Assembly (NCBI GenBank): GCA_019239875.1
Contig: JAFAZI010000200.1
Span: 1 to 40,011 of the forward strand
DNA length: 40,011 bases
Direction of reading: 5' to 3'
DNA from: Frankiaceae bacterium
GTDB taxonomy: Bacteria; Actinomycetota; Actinomycetes; JAFAQI01
Position numbers and translations under genes: made by a program. The notes below the pieces were generated by a model that ran no database searches, was not told the origin of the DNA, and saw only the letters and a program-made list of their open reading frames with translations. Positions 25,345-33,970 of this stretch are shown here, piece after piece (the stretch's first letter is position 1; every line of letters starts with the position of its first letter).

Positions 25345-26316
25345 ATGCCGACCGTGGTGATTGCCGACGACAGCCCGACGCTGCGCCGAATCCTGACCTC
25401 CGTGCTGACGAAGGAGGGATTCGAGATCGTCGCTGCCGAGGACGGTGTCGGCGCGGTGCAGCAGGTGTTCGCAACGATGCCTGACGTCGTCGTGCTCGAC
25501 GTGCAGATGCCGCGGGTCTCCGGCTACGTCGCCGCGCGACTGCTGAAGGACGACTGGCAGACCGCGGACATCCCGGTGATCCTGCTGACCTCGCTCGACG
25601 CCGCGAGCGATCGCTACTGGGGCGCCCAGGCCGGTGCCGACCGGTACTTCACCAAGGACTTCGAAGCGCCACAGCTCGTGGCGGCCGTGCACGAGGTGAT
25701 TGCCGCGGCGAGCGCGTCGCAGGGCGGCCGGCCGTTGCTGAAGGCGGATCCGCTCGAGCTCACCGACGACGACGTGATGGGGCGGGTCTGCGACCTGCTC
25801 GACCGCAAGCTGTTCGAGACGTCCGTCGCCGCGGAGGTGACGGCGCTCGCTGCGACCACCCACGGCTTCGAGGAGAGCGTCGCGGGCGTGCTGGACGTGC
25901 TGAAGCGATTCGTCGACTACGACCTTGCGTCAGTCGTGCTCCTGGAGGAGCGGACGGCATACGTCGCGGTCGCGCAGGAGACCTCCCAGCTGCAGTACTC
26001 CGGAATGCTCACCGCCGCGGTCGACGCCCTGTCCGCCGTGTCGGGGCAAGCCACGTCGGTGGCGGACCTCGAGCTCAGACTGGCCGACCCGAGTGGCCTG
26101 CTCGGCGAGGAGGACGAGCGCGGCATGGCGACGTTCCTGTCGATGCCGCTCAAGGGACATGGTGGTCATGTCATCGGCCTCATCGCGCTCTCCTCGGCGC
26201 AGAAGAACGCCTTCGGTGAGACCGCGCTCGGCACCCTGCGTCTCGTCGACGGGCCGGCCGCTCTGGTCATCGACAACGCCCGCCTCGCAGGGGTGCACGC
26301 GCCGGCGGCTTCCTAG
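25345..26316 (+). CDS. response regulator with receiver and GAF-like domains
   Basis: 323 residues; ATG with AGGAG nine bases after cheA's stop, so clearly co-transcribed. Receiver (1-120): IADDSP, phospho-Asp in VLDVQMPRVSG (about 52), LLTS and FTKDFE with the conserved Lys. After a linker a GAF-like domain (about 150-315) shows LAATTHGFEESVAGVLDVL, DLASVVLLEE, FLSMPLKGHGGHVIGLIAL and LGTLRLVDGPAALVIDNARL. There is no DNA-binding, GGDEF or methylesterase domain, so output is by ligand-binding or protein contact. It is the likely partner of the CheA kinase. Confidence 0.88.
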   Translation: MPTVVIADDSPTLRRILTSVLTKEGFEIVAAEDGVGAVQQVFATMPDVVVLDVQMPRVSGYVAARLLKDDWQTADIPVILLTSLDAASDRYWGAQAGADRYFTKDFEAPQLVAAVHEVIAAASASQGGRPLLKADPLELTDDDVMGRVCDLLDRKLFETSVAAEVTALAATTHGFEESVAGVLDVLKRFVDYDLASVVLLEERTAYVAVAQETSQLQYSGMLTAAVDALSAVSGQATSVADLELRLADPSGLLGEEDERGMATFLSMPLKGHGGHVIGLIALSSAQKNAFGETALGTLRLVDGPAALVIDNARLAGVHAPAAS

Positions 26317-26339
26317 CCCTCCCGTCGGAGTCGCGCGGG

Positions 26340-26370
26340 TTGATCGTCCGGCTCCGCGTCCGGCTAACGT
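26340..26370 (+). promoter_or_regulatory. promoter for the TMEM175-like gene
   Basis: TTGATC (26340-26345) and TAACGT (26365-26370) are separated by 19 bases; the latter ends six bases before the ATG. No ribosome site is present. This is the only leaderless candidate in the window with a fair -35 match. Confidence 0.5.
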
Positions 26371-26376
26371 TCCGTC

Positions 26377-26955
<579 letters not shown>

Positions 26956-26977
26956 CGCAACGGCTGGTGGCGAGCGG

Positions 26978-27886
26978 TCAGACGGGTTCCATGGCAGGGA
27001 GGGTCGCCGTACCTGGATCCGCCACTCCCCGGCGTGCCATCGAGTCGACGGTGAAGACGATCAGTGACAACCACACGAAGACGAACCCAACCAGGCGCAT
27101 CGTGCCGAGCGGCTCGTGCCGGATCGTGACGCCGATGACGAACTGGATCGATGGTGTCAGGTACTGCATCAGGCCGATCGTCGACAGCGGGATTCGCGAC
27201 GCTGCGCCCGCGAACAGCAGCAGCGGGACGGCGGTGACCGGGCCGGCGGACGCCAGCAGGAACGGATGGCCGATGCCGTGGGAGGCGAAGGTCGCCTCGC
27301 CGGCGACGCCGAGCCAGATCAGGTAACCGGCCGCGACTGGCGTCAGGACCACCGTCTCGACCGCGAGCCCAGCCGCCGGCTCCACGCCGACGACTTTCTT
27401 GATCAGTCCGTAGCAGCCAAAGCTCGTCGCCAGGACGAGAGCGATCCACGGCGGCCGCCCGGTATCGACCGTGAGAATGACAACGCCCACCGCCGCGACG
27501 CCGACTGCCGCCCACTGCACCCGGCGAAGCCGTTCGCCCAGGATCAGCACGCTGAGAGCGACCGTGACCAGTGGATTGACGAAGTACCCGAGCGAGGTCT
27601 CGACCACGTGGTGGTGGTTGACGCCCCAGATGTAGACGCCCCAGTTGATTCCGATCATGACGGCCGCGATCGCCAAGAGACGCAGCTCGCGGCGACCTCG
27701 CGGCAGCCGCCGCCACGCATGGCTGACGGTGAGGACCGCAACCACCGCCACCAGCGACCAGATCACGCGATGCGCCAGGATCTCCATCGCTCCGCCTGGC
27801 TCGAGCAATGGCCAGTACAGCGGGAACGCGCCCCAGATCAGATAGGCGCCGAGGCCGAACAGAATGCCTCGTCGCCCCTCACTCAC
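26978..27886 (-). CDS. rarD: EamA-family transporter RarD
   Basis: About 302 residues. Ten hydrophobic helices in two EamA repeats, with the opening GILFGLGAYLIWGAFPLYW and HRVIWSLVAVV, then NWGVYIWGVNHHHVVETSLG and YFVNPLV, are the hallmarks of RarD. Members are inner-membrane exporters, linked to chloramphenicol resistance in some species; the natural substrate is unknown. Start choice: an ATG lies at 27889, but TAGCGT on this strand ends six bases before the next codon, GTG 27886, and no ribosome site exists, so a leaderless start at the GTG is more likely. Confidence 0.88.
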   Translation of the reverse strand: MSEGRRGILFGLGAYLIWGAFPLYWPLLEPGGAMEILAHRVIWSLVAVVAVLTVSHAWRRLPRGRRELRLLAIAAVMIGINWGVYIWGVNHHHVVETSLGYFVNPLVTVALSVLILGERLRRVQWAAVGVAAVGVVILTVDTGRPPWIALVLATSFGCYGLIKKVVGVEPAAGLAVETVVLTPVAAGYLIWLGVAGEATFASHGIGHPFLLASAGPVTAVPLLLFAGAASRIPLSTIGLMQYLTPSIQFVIGVTIRHEPLGTMRLVGFVFVWLSLIVFTVDSMARRGVADPGTATLPAMEPV

Positions 27887-27892
27887 CATTCG

Positions 27893-27898
27893 ACGCTA
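27893..27898 (-). promoter_or_regulatory. -10-like TAGCGT before rarD
   Basis: On the minus strand TAGCGT ends six bases before GTG 27886, the second codon of the longest frame. This spacing matches that of the other leaderless candidates and decides the start. Confidence 0.4.
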
Positions 27899-27949
27899 CC
27901 GACCCGAAAACCTGTGGTGAATGGAGTTTGCGCCTGGTACCACGGTCGA

Positions 27950-28957
27950 GTGACCGACCTCGAGTTCGTGCGCGCCGCTCATGAAACGTGCTTACGCCGT
28001 TGCCAGGCGGTGGTCGCCGAGGCATACGACGCCGACTTCGAGCTCCTTCCGGCCGACCCGTACGACGACGTGGCGCCGGCCTTGTCCGGCGAGTTGAACG
28101 GCGAGCCGGTCGAGTACTGGCTCGGTACCGCCGACGGCGTACCAGTGTCGGTCTTCACCGTCCGTTACTCCGAGCGCGACAACACCGATCTCGCCTACCT
28201 CCAGGTCAACGTGGCCCCCGCTCACCGCAGCCGCGGGATCGGCCGGGCGACCGCAACCGCCGCCATCGAACGAGCCCGCGCCCTGGGTCGGACCCGGGTG
28301 AGCCACGACATCGCGCAACGAGCCGCGGGATCGGATCCAGCTGCCGGAGTCCGCCTGGCCGAGCATTTCGGTGCGAAGTCCTTGCTCCAAGAACGACGGC
28401 GGATCCTCAGGCTGTCTGCTGTCACGGACGGCGATCTCGATCGCCTGACCGCGTCCGTCGAGGCTGCGACGAGCGGGTATTCGTTGGTGACATGGCGCAA
28501 TCACACGCCCGACGAGTCACGCGCGGAGATGGCCGGGTTGCTCGCCCTGATGAGCACCGATCCGCCGCAGGGTGACCTCGACCTCGAAGCAGAGCTCTGG
28601 GACGCCGTGCGGTACCGCGAGTGGGAGCAGGGGGTGCGCGACCGCAACCGCGACCGGCTGATCGTCGTGGCCCGCCACGACGGCTCCGGCCGGCTCGTCG
28701 GTTTCACCGACCTCGCGATTCCGAACGGCCGGTCGATCGGATTCCAGTGGACGACGATTGTGCAGTCCGATCACCGCGGTCACCGGCTCGGTCTTGCCCT
28801 GAAGGTCGCGAACCTTCGCTACCTGCGGGCCGCGCGACCCGATGTGACAGTCATCAACACCTGGAACGCGGTCGAGAACTCCCACATGGTCGCGGTCAAC
28901 GAGGCGCTCGGCTTCCAGGTGATGGAGGACTGGGGGCAATACGGGCTGGACGTGTAG
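27950..28957 (+). CDS. tandem-domain GNAT N-acetyltransferase
   Basis: 335 residues from GTG 27950; the frame stays open far upstream only because it is antisense to rarD. Two GNAT domains: the first (1-160) has YLQVNVAPAHRSRGIGRATA, the acetyl-CoA pyrophosphate loop, and the second (165-335) has IVQSDHRGHRLGLALKVANL and NTWNAVENSHMVAVNEALGF. Tandem GNATs of this length include MshD, the mycothiol synthase that completes the pathway of MshB, but several motifs differ from what I recall of MshD, so substrate is left open. GTGs at 27914 and 27917 are alternative starts. Confidence 0.8.
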   Translation: MTDLEFVRAAHETCLRRCQAVVAEAYDADFELLPADPYDDVAPALSGELNGEPVEYWLGTADGVPVSVFTVRYSERDNTDLAYLQVNVAPAHRSRGIGRATATAAIERARALGRTRVSHDIAQRAAGSDPAAGVRLAEHFGAKSLLQERRRILRLSAVTDGDLDRLTASVEAATSGYSLVTWRNHTPDESRAEMAGLLALMSTDPPQGDLDLEAELWDAVRYREWEQGVRDRNRDRLIVVARHDGSGRLVGFTDLAIPNGRSIGFQWTTIVQSDHRGHRLGLALKVANLRYLRAARPDVTVINTWNAVENSHMVAVNEALGFQVMEDWGQYGLDV

Positions 28958-28971
28958 CCGCCTACAGAGTT

Positions 28972-29011
28972 GTCAGGCGCTGCGGTCGCTATAGCGACCT
29001 CTGATGCTGAC
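28972..29011. repeat. palindromic element, copy 2 (perfect TCGCTATAGCGA core)
   Basis: GGTCGCTATAGCGACC (28984-28999) is a perfect 16-base palindrome. GTCAG (28972-28976) and CTGAC (29007-29011) extend the symmetry about exactly the same centre. It lies between the convergent stops of two GNAT genes. The core recurs, imperfect, at 18512-18539. No T-tract follows, so a protein-binding or structural role is as likely as termination. Confidence 0.55.
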
Positions 29012-29051
29012 TAGTCCCAGGTGGCGACGACGGGAACGGCGGGAGTCGGCC

Positions 29052-29999
29052 TCACGACGGCCCCTCTCGATATACGTAGTGGTGGTGGACGGCGAAGTTC
29101 AGTTTCTCGTAGGTCCGTACCGCGGGGGCGTTCTCGACACTCACCTGGAGATAGGTACGCCGCGCGCCGCGCTGAGCGCACCAGCGCGCCGCGACCGCCG
29201 TGACAGCCGCGCCCAGCTGCGCGCCACGGTGGTCGGGCCGCACCTCGACGGCATGAATGCCGCACCATTTCCCGTCGACACAGCCGCGGGCGATCGCCAC
29301 GCACTGACCGTCTCGCCGCAACGACGCGAAGCCGACCGTCGGGTGGTTGGTGAGAACCGCTCGAACCAGATCGCGTGGGGTGACGCCGTCCTGCCGGTAG
29401 CACTCCACCCACTCGTCGTCGGGAGACTCAGCGACGCGCACGTCCCAGCCGTCAGCCGCCGGCGCGGCTCTCAGCACGTGTCCGAGCTCGGCGGTCATCA
29501 CTTGGACCCGTGGCGACGCACCCCAGCCGCGGCGATCAATCGCCGCGTGCAGCCCGGGCGGCGCGCCACGGTCGACCAGTTGCACGCGCAGTGGCAGCGA
29601 TCGCTCCGAGTAAAAAGCGGCAACTCGATCGAGGGCCGCCTCGAGGTCGATCCCGGGGTCGCCAAGCGGGAGCGCCGAGTTGCCGCGGCCCGTGAATCCA
29701 CCGCTGGCCCGCAGCGCCCAGTCGCCGAGGGTCTGGACCTCGAGTGCACGCCAACCGAGGAGCGCCGCGCGCTCGACCTCATCGACCGTGGCCCTCGCCG
29801 CTCGACCTGGCGGCACGACCCGCATGGCCGCGACCCTTCCAGCGTCGACGTCGGCGATGGTGCCGTCCCTTCGCCGCACCGACCAGCGATCGCCAACGAC
29901 CTCAAGAAGCACACCCACGACGCCGATCGACCCGACGGGAGTCTCGACCTGCAGGGTCACCGTCGTACCGATCGCAGGCGGTTCGAATCCGCCGACCAC
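29052..29999 (-). CDS. GNAT acetyltransferase, N-acetylglutamate synthase CG3035-like
   Basis: About 315 residues from GTG 29999, preceded by GGGGAG; the open frame reaches GTG 30059. An N-terminal SH3-like strand region (TVTLQVETPVGSIGVVGVLL, RWSVRRRDGTIADVDA) precedes a central domain with LGDWALRASGGFTGRGNSAL and a C-terminal GNAT domain with VEVRPDHRGAQLGAAV and YLQVSVENAPAVRTYEKLNF. This two-part structure matches the actinobacterial CG3035/Rv0428c group, annotated as N-acetylglutamate synthase for arginine synthesis. On the minus strand TAGTAT (30049-30044) would give a leader of about 40 bases. It diverges from fdxA. Confidence 0.8.
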   Translation of the reverse strand: MVGGFEPPAIGTTVTLQVETPVGSIGVVGVLLEVVGDRWSVRRRDGTIADVDAGRVAAMRVVPPGRAARATVDEVERAALLGWRALEVQTLGDWALRASGGFTGRGNSALPLGDPGIDLEAALDRVAAFYSERSLPLRVQLVDRGAPPGLHAAIDRRGWGASPRVQVMTAELGHVLRAAPAADGWDVRVAESPDDEWVECYRQDGVTPRDLVRAVLTNHPTVGFASLRRDGQCVAIARGCVDGKWCGIHAVEVRPDHRGAQLGAAVTAVAARWCAQRGARRTYLQVSVENAPAVRTYEKLNFAVHHHYVYREGPS

Positions 30000-30087
30000 C
30001 GCGACAGGGCTCCCCGGTTTCGCATTCCGATTGGACGATCGCGATACTAGAGGCGGCACAGGGATCGCCAGGGAGGATTTACCAGCC

Positions 30088-30420
30088 GTGACTTACATCA
30101 TTGCCGAGCCGTGCGTTGACCTGCTCGACAAGTCGTGCATCGAAGAATGCCCCGTCGACTGCATCTACGAGGGCGGCCGGATGCTCTACATCCACCCTGA
30201 CGAGTGCGTTGACTGCGGCGCCTGCGAGCCGGTCTGTCCGGTCGAGGCGATCTTCTATGAAGACGACGTCCCTGAGCAGTGGCGCGATTTCTACAAGGCC
30301 AACGTCGAGTTCTTCGAAGATCTCGGCTCGCCCGGTGGCGCGTCGAAGACCGGCAAGATCGACAAGGACCACGCGTTCGTGGCCGGCCTGCCGCCGATGG
30401 GAGAAAAAGCCGAGGGGTGA
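30088..30420 (+). CDS. fdxA: 7Fe ferredoxin
   Basis: 110 residues; GTG start with GGGAGG upstream. The cysteine pattern is that of seven-iron ferredoxins: C9, C17 and C50 for the [3Fe-4S] cluster, C21, C40, C43 and C46 for the [4Fe-4S] cluster, and C25 free, each offset by one from Azotobacter ferredoxin I. The tail of about 50 residues with WRDFYKANVEFFEDLG is typical of the actinobacterial FdxA/FdxC. It is a cytosolic electron carrier for P450s or reductases. The stop overlaps the dapC start (GTGA), an arrangement shared with mycobacteria as I recall. GATACT (30043-30048) is a possible -10. Confidence 0.95.
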   Translation: MTYIIAEPCVDLLDKSCIEECPVDCIYEGGRMLYIHPDECVDCGACEPVCPVEAIFYEDDVPEQWRDFYKANVEFFEDLGSPGGASKTGKIDKDHAFVAGLPPMGEKAEG

Positions 30421-31493
30421 ACGCCCTCCCGGACTTCCCCTGGGACGCCCTCGAGCCGTACGCCGCGACGGCGCGGTCCCACCCTGACGGCATCGTCAAC
30501 CTCTCGGTCGGCACTCCCGTCGACCCCACGCCCAGGGTGATCCAGGACGCCCTCGCGGCGGCCGCGGATGCGCCCGGCTATCCGCTCACCGCAGGCTCTC
30601 CCGCCCTGCGGGAGGCGATCGTGGCCTGGTTCGCCCGCCGCTTCGGCGCGACTCTTGCCGCAGACTCGGTCCTCCCGGTGATCGGCACCAAGGAGCTCGT
30701 CGCGTGGCTGCCGACCCTGCTCGGATCGCGTCACGTCGGGTTCCCCGAGCTCGCCTACCCGACCTACGACGTCGGTGCGCGGATCGCGGCAGCTACGTCA
30801 CGAGTCGTCGAGGCGACTGTCGCGGTCGGACCTCAGCCGCTCGACCTGCTGTGGGTGAACTCGCCGGCGAACCCGACTGGACGAGTGCTGCCGGCTGAAC
30901 ACTTGCGCAAGGTCGTGGAGTGGGCCCGCGGTCGCGGCACCCTGGTGGCGAGCGACGAGTGCTATGCCGACATCTTCTACGGCGACGCCGCGCCCGTGTC
31001 GATCCTCTCGCCAGAGGTGTGCGGTGCGGACCACACCGGACTGCTCGCCGTCCACTCGCTGTCCAAGCGCTCCAACCTTGCCGGCTATCGCGCCGGCTTC
31101 ATCGCGGGTGACGCCACCATCGTGGCGAAGCTGCTCGAGGTGCGAAAGCACGCGGGCATGATCGTCCCGGCGCCCGTGCAGGCGGCGATGGTGACGGCGC
31201 TCGGCGACGACTCGCACGTCAAGGAACAGGTGGAGCGGTACGCCGCACGCCGGACCGCCCTGCTCGTCGCGCTGACGGCGGCCGGCTTCGATGTCGAGGA
31301 CACGGGGGCAGGCCTGTATCTCTGGGCCACCCGAGACGAGTCGTGCTGGGACACGGTCGGCTGGCTTGCCGAGCGCGGTGTTCTCGTCGCACCTGGCGAG
31401 TTCTACGGCGCTGCCGGTTCCCGCCACGTGCGGATCGCGCTCACCGAGACCGACGAGCGGATAGCCGCGGCCTGCGCTCGCCTCGCCTCGTGA
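30417..31493 (+). CDS. dapC: succinyldiaminopimelate transaminase
   Basis: 358 residues, class I/II aminotransferase fold. The motifs are NLSVGTPVDPTP, YPLTAGSPALREAI, VNSPANPTGRVL, ASDECYADIFY and the PLP Lys in SLSKRSNLAGYRAGF (about K217), with the C-terminal RIALTETDERI holding the carboxylate-binding Arg. It converts N-succinyl-2-amino-6-ketopimelate to N-succinyl-LL-diaminopimelate in the succinylase branch of lysine and peptidoglycan synthesis, consistent with dapD and dapE 2-3 kb away. Start GTG overlaps the fdxA stop, and its own stop overlaps the next GTG, so fdxA-dapC-GNAT is one operon. Confidence 0.92.
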   Translation: MNALPDFPWDALEPYAATARSHPDGIVNLSVGTPVDPTPRVIQDALAAAADAPGYPLTAGSPALREAIVAWFARRFGATLAADSVLPVIGTKELVAWLPTLLGSRHVGFPELAYPTYDVGARIAAATSRVVEATVAVGPQPLDLLWVNSPANPTGRVLPAEHLRKVVEWARGRGTLVASDECYADIFYGDAAPVSILSPEVCGADHTGLLAVHSLSKRSNLAGYRAGFIAGDATIVAKLLEVRKHAGMIVPAPVQAAMVTALGDDSHVKEQVERYAARRTALLVALTAAGFDVEDTGAGLYLWATRDESCWDTVGWLAERGVLVAPGEFYGAAGSRHVRIALTETDERIAAACARLAS

Positions 31494-32029
31494 GTGCCGA
31501 GGTCTGCCTCCGAGCAATGACGTGGGCGGATCTGCCGATGCTGCTCGAGTGGCTCCGGCAGCCACACGTGAAGGCTTGGTGGCGCGACGAGCCGGACGAC
31601 CTCGCGGCGATCGAGGCGACGTACGGCGCATGTATCACCGGAAATGATCCGACCGAGCTCTTCGTCGTCGTCGCGGACGGGCGCGACGTCGGAATGGTCC
31701 AGCGCTACCGCTTCGCCGACGAGCCGGAATGGTGCGCCTGCTTCGCGGGCGTCGCGGACGTGCAGCAGGCAGCCGGCATCGACTACCTCATCGGCGACCC
31801 GGATCTGGTCGGCCGGGGGGTGGGCACGGCCGCGATCGCAGCGATCGTCGCCGACACCTTCGACCACTCGCTGGTGCCGACGATCATCACCAATGTCGAC
31901 CAGGTGAATGTCGCGTCCTGGCGAGCGCTCGAGAAGGCCGGGTTCCGGCGGGTGTGGGAGGGCGAGCTCGACTCGCCCGATCCGTCCGATGACGGGCCGC
32001 AGTACCTCTACGAGATCAGCGCTCAATAG
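31490..32029 (+). CDS. GNAT acetyltransferase, AAC(6')-like
   Basis: 179 residues, start GTG overlapping the dapC stop (GTGAG). VCLRAMTWADLPMLLEWLRQ, then HVKAWWRD, are the opening of the aminoglycoside 6'-acetyltransferase/siderophore-acetylase type. YLIGDPDLVGRGVGTAAI is the acetyl-CoA loop, and NVDQVNVASWRALEKAGFRR the last helix. The substrate cannot be told; chromosomal members often acylate siderophore or cell-surface amines rather than drugs. Its stop TAG forms part of the -10-like hexamer of the following carbonic anhydrase gene. Confidence 0.8.
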   Translation: MSAEVCLRAMTWADLPMLLEWLRQPHVKAWWRDEPDDLAAIEATYGACITGNDPTELFVVVADGRDVGMVQRYRFADEPEWCACFAGVADVQQAAGIDYLIGDPDLVGRGVGTAAIAAIVADTFDHSLVPTIITNVDQVNVASWRALEKAGFRRVWEGELDSPDPSDDGPQYLYEISAQ

Positions 32030-32032
32030 GCT
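32027..32032 (+). promoter_or_regulatory. -10-like TAGGCT before the carbonic anhydrase gene
   Basis: TAGGCT includes the stop codon of the preceding GNAT gene and ends seven bases before ATG 32040. No Shine-Dalgarno lies between them, so the gene may have its own leaderless promoter inside the operon. Confidence 0.4.
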
Positions 32033-32039
32033 CGACGCG

Positions 32040-32540
32040 ATGACCACCGAGGATGCCTTCGCCGACGTGAAGGCGGCGAACGAGACGTTTGCCGCCGGCT
32101 ACAACGATTCCGGGCTCGAGGCCAAGGCCGCCAAGGGTCTCGGCGTGCTCACGTGCATGGACTCCCGGATCGATCCGCTGCGGCTGCTCGGCCTACAGGC
32201 AGGCGACGCGAAGATCCTGCGGAACGCCGGCGCCCGGGTCACCGAGGACGTGCTGCGAACCCTGGTCCTTGCCCGATACCTCCTCGCCGTCGAGAGGGTG
32301 CTGGTCATGGCGCACACCAGGTGCCGGATGGCGGGCGGGAGCGAGGCTGACGTCCACACCGCGATCGCTGCCGCGGGCGGACCGGATACGCGGAGCATGT
32401 CCTTCCTCACCACAGACGACCAGCGGGCGGCGCTCGCTACCGACGTCGAGCGGATCAGGTCGTCTCCCTATCTCCCGGATCTGGTCGTCGGTGGTTTCAT
32501 CTACGACCTCGACACCGGCCGGCTCGAGCAAGTCGTCTGA
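32040..32540 (+). CDS. beta-class carbonic anhydrase
   Basis: 166 residues, short for the family, similar to compact actinobacterial enzymes. Zinc ligands are visible: C39 in LTCMDSRIDP, H92 and C95 in MAHTRCRMAG; D41 and R43 form the catalytic dyad. RNAGARVTEDVLRTL is the other hallmark. It interconverts CO2 and bicarbonate, supplying carboxylases. It lies ten bases after the GNAT stop. The end converges on a minus-strand GNAT gene with 15 bases between. Confidence 0.92.
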   Translation: MTTEDAFADVKAANETFAAGYNDSGLEAKAAKGLGVLTCMDSRIDPLRLLGLQAGDAKILRNAGARVTEDVLRTLVLARYLLAVERVLVMAHTRCRMAGGSEADVHTAIAAAGGPDTRSMSFLTTDDQRAALATDVERIRSSPYLPDLVVGGFIYDLDTGRLEQVV

Positions 32541-32555
32541 CCCGGGGGCCAGCGC

Positions 32556-33041
32556 TCAGTCGCCGGCTAGATCCTTGGCGAACCAGTGCGTCGCCTGGTC
32601 GTTGTCGTTGTACTGCGGCACTTCGGCCCAGCCCGCGGCGCGATAGAGCGCGAGCGCGCTCGTGAGTGTCTCGTTGGTGTCCAGCACGCCGCGTGTCGCG
32701 CCGAGGACTACGGCCTGCCGCTCGAGCTCGGTCAACAGCCGCCAGCCCGCACCGCGTCCCCGCATCGATGGGTGAAGCCACATCCGCTTGATCTCGGCCG
32801 TTGCGGGGTCGAGCAGGCGGATCGCTCCGCACCCCTTCGCGACTCCTGCGCCGTCTCGGACAACGAGCATCAGGCCTTGCGGCGGCGTGAAGTGGTCCGG
32901 CTCTGCGGGCGCGTCGCGGGTTTTGTCATAGCCGAAGGCAGCATTGATCTCGGCGAGGTACGACGCGAGCAGCTCGCCGACCTCGTCGCTCGTCGCGTCG
33001 GCCGGCTCGATCGTGACGTCGTCGTCCGCTGCCAGGGTCAT
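32556..33041 (-). CDS. GNAT acetyltransferase coupled to dapD
   Basis: 161 residues from ATG 33041, which overlaps the dapD stop in ATGA; a longer frame inside dapD is rejected. MWLHPSMRGRGAGWRLLTEL is the acetyl-CoA site, GVLDTNETLTSALALYRAAGW the last helix, and the WFAKDL ending is frequent in small amino-acid or polyamine acetylases. Translational coupling to dapD means the two are expressed together, but a role in lysine metabolism is only an inference. Confidence 0.82.
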   Translation of the reverse strand: MTLAADDDVTIEPADATSDEVGELLASYLAEINAAFGYDKTRDAPAEPDHFTPPQGLMLVVRDGAGVAKGCGAIRLLDPATAEIKRMWLHPSMRGRGAGWRLLTELERQAVVLGATRGVLDTNETLTSALALYRAAGWAEVPQYNDNDQATHWFAKDLAGD

Positions 33042-33964
33042 TGTGCGTGGAGCGCCGCGTTGAGCCCGCCCCAAGAGCCGGTGCGCGGCCGTGCCTCCAG
33101 AGCGCCGGTCGTGCTGTTCCGCCAGAACAGCATGTTGTCGATGCCGGCGAGATCACGGGCGCGAACGATCTCGCCGTCCGGCATCAGCAGCTTTGACCCG
33201 GCGGTGATGTAGCAGCCGGCCTCGACGACGCAGTCGTCGCCGAGCGGGATGCCGAGGCCGGAGTTCGCCCCGAGCAAGCATCGCTCGCCGATCGAGACGA
33301 CGATGGTGCCGCCGCCGGACAGCGTGCCGATGATGGACGCGCCACCGCCGATGTCGCTGCCGTCCCCGACCACGACGCCCGCCGAAATCCGCCCCTCAAC
33401 CATCGAGGAACCGAGGGTTCCGGCGTTGTAGTTGACGAAGCCCTCGTGCATCACCGTGGTGCCGGCCGCGAGATGCGCGCCGAGCCGGACCCGGTCGGCG
33501 TCGGCGATCCGCACCCCTGATGGCACGACGTAGTCCGTCATTCGCGGGAACTTGTCGACGCCGTACACCTCGAGCCGGACCCCGCCCGCCCGAGCTCGCA
33601 GCCGCACGGTGTCGGCATCCTCAGCGGCAACCGGGCCGAGCGAGGTCCAGGCGACATTGGCCAGCAGGCCGAAGATGCCCTCGAGGTTCGCGTCGTGCGG
33701 GCGGATCACGCGATGCGACAGCAGGTGAAGGCGCAGATAGACATCAGCGGCGTCCGTCGGTGGCGCCGCGAGGGAGGAGATCCGGGTCTCGACCGGCTCC
33801 ACCTTCACGGCGCGGTGCTCGTCGATCGTGGGCTTGAGCGCCGCGCCGGCGGCAGCAGGGTCGATGCCGAGGGCGGGATTGGGGTACCACGCGTCGAGCA
33901 GGCGGCCGCTTCCGTCGTACGTTGCCAGACCCGCTGCCGCGGCCGGTTCGTCGCGAAAATCCAC
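33038..33964 (-). CDS. dapD: 2,3,4,5-tetrahydropyridine-2,6-dicarboxylate N-succinyltransferase
   Basis: 308 residues of the long actinobacterial form. An N-terminal domain of about 130 residues (WYPNPALGIDP, RLHLLSHRVIRPHDANLEGIF split) is followed by a left-handed beta-helix of hexapeptide repeats (VRLGAHLAAGTTVMHEGFVN, GDGSDIGGGASIIGTLSGGG, IGERCLLGANSGLGIPLGDD). It succinylates tetrahydrodipicolinate in the pathway also using DapC and DapE. GTG start with TAGGCT ending six bases upstream on its strand and no ribosome site. It diverges from dapE with 23 bases between start codons. Confidence 0.94.
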   Translation of the reverse strand: MDFRDEPAAAAGLATYDGSGRLLDAWYPNPALGIDPAAAGAALKPTIDEHRAVKVEPVETRISSLAAPPTDAADVYLRLHLLSHRVIRPHDANLEGIFGLLANVAWTSLGPVAAEDADTVRLRARAGGVRLEVYGVDKFPRMTDYVVPSGVRIADADRVRLGAHLAAGTTVMHEGFVNYNAGTLGSSMVEGRISAGVVVGDGSDIGGGASIIGTLSGGGTIVVSIGERCLLGANSGLGIPLGDDCVVEAGCYITAGSKLLMPDGEIVRARDLAGIDNMLFWRNSTTGALEARPRTGSWGGLNAALHAQ

Positions 33965-33970
33965 GTCCGC

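Noticed and set aside
27116-27949. Long open frame upstream of the tandem GNAT gene
   Set aside because: It is antisense to rarD and rich in Asp, Arg and Gln, as expected for the complement of a GC-rich membrane-protein gene. The GNAT domain begins only after 27950.
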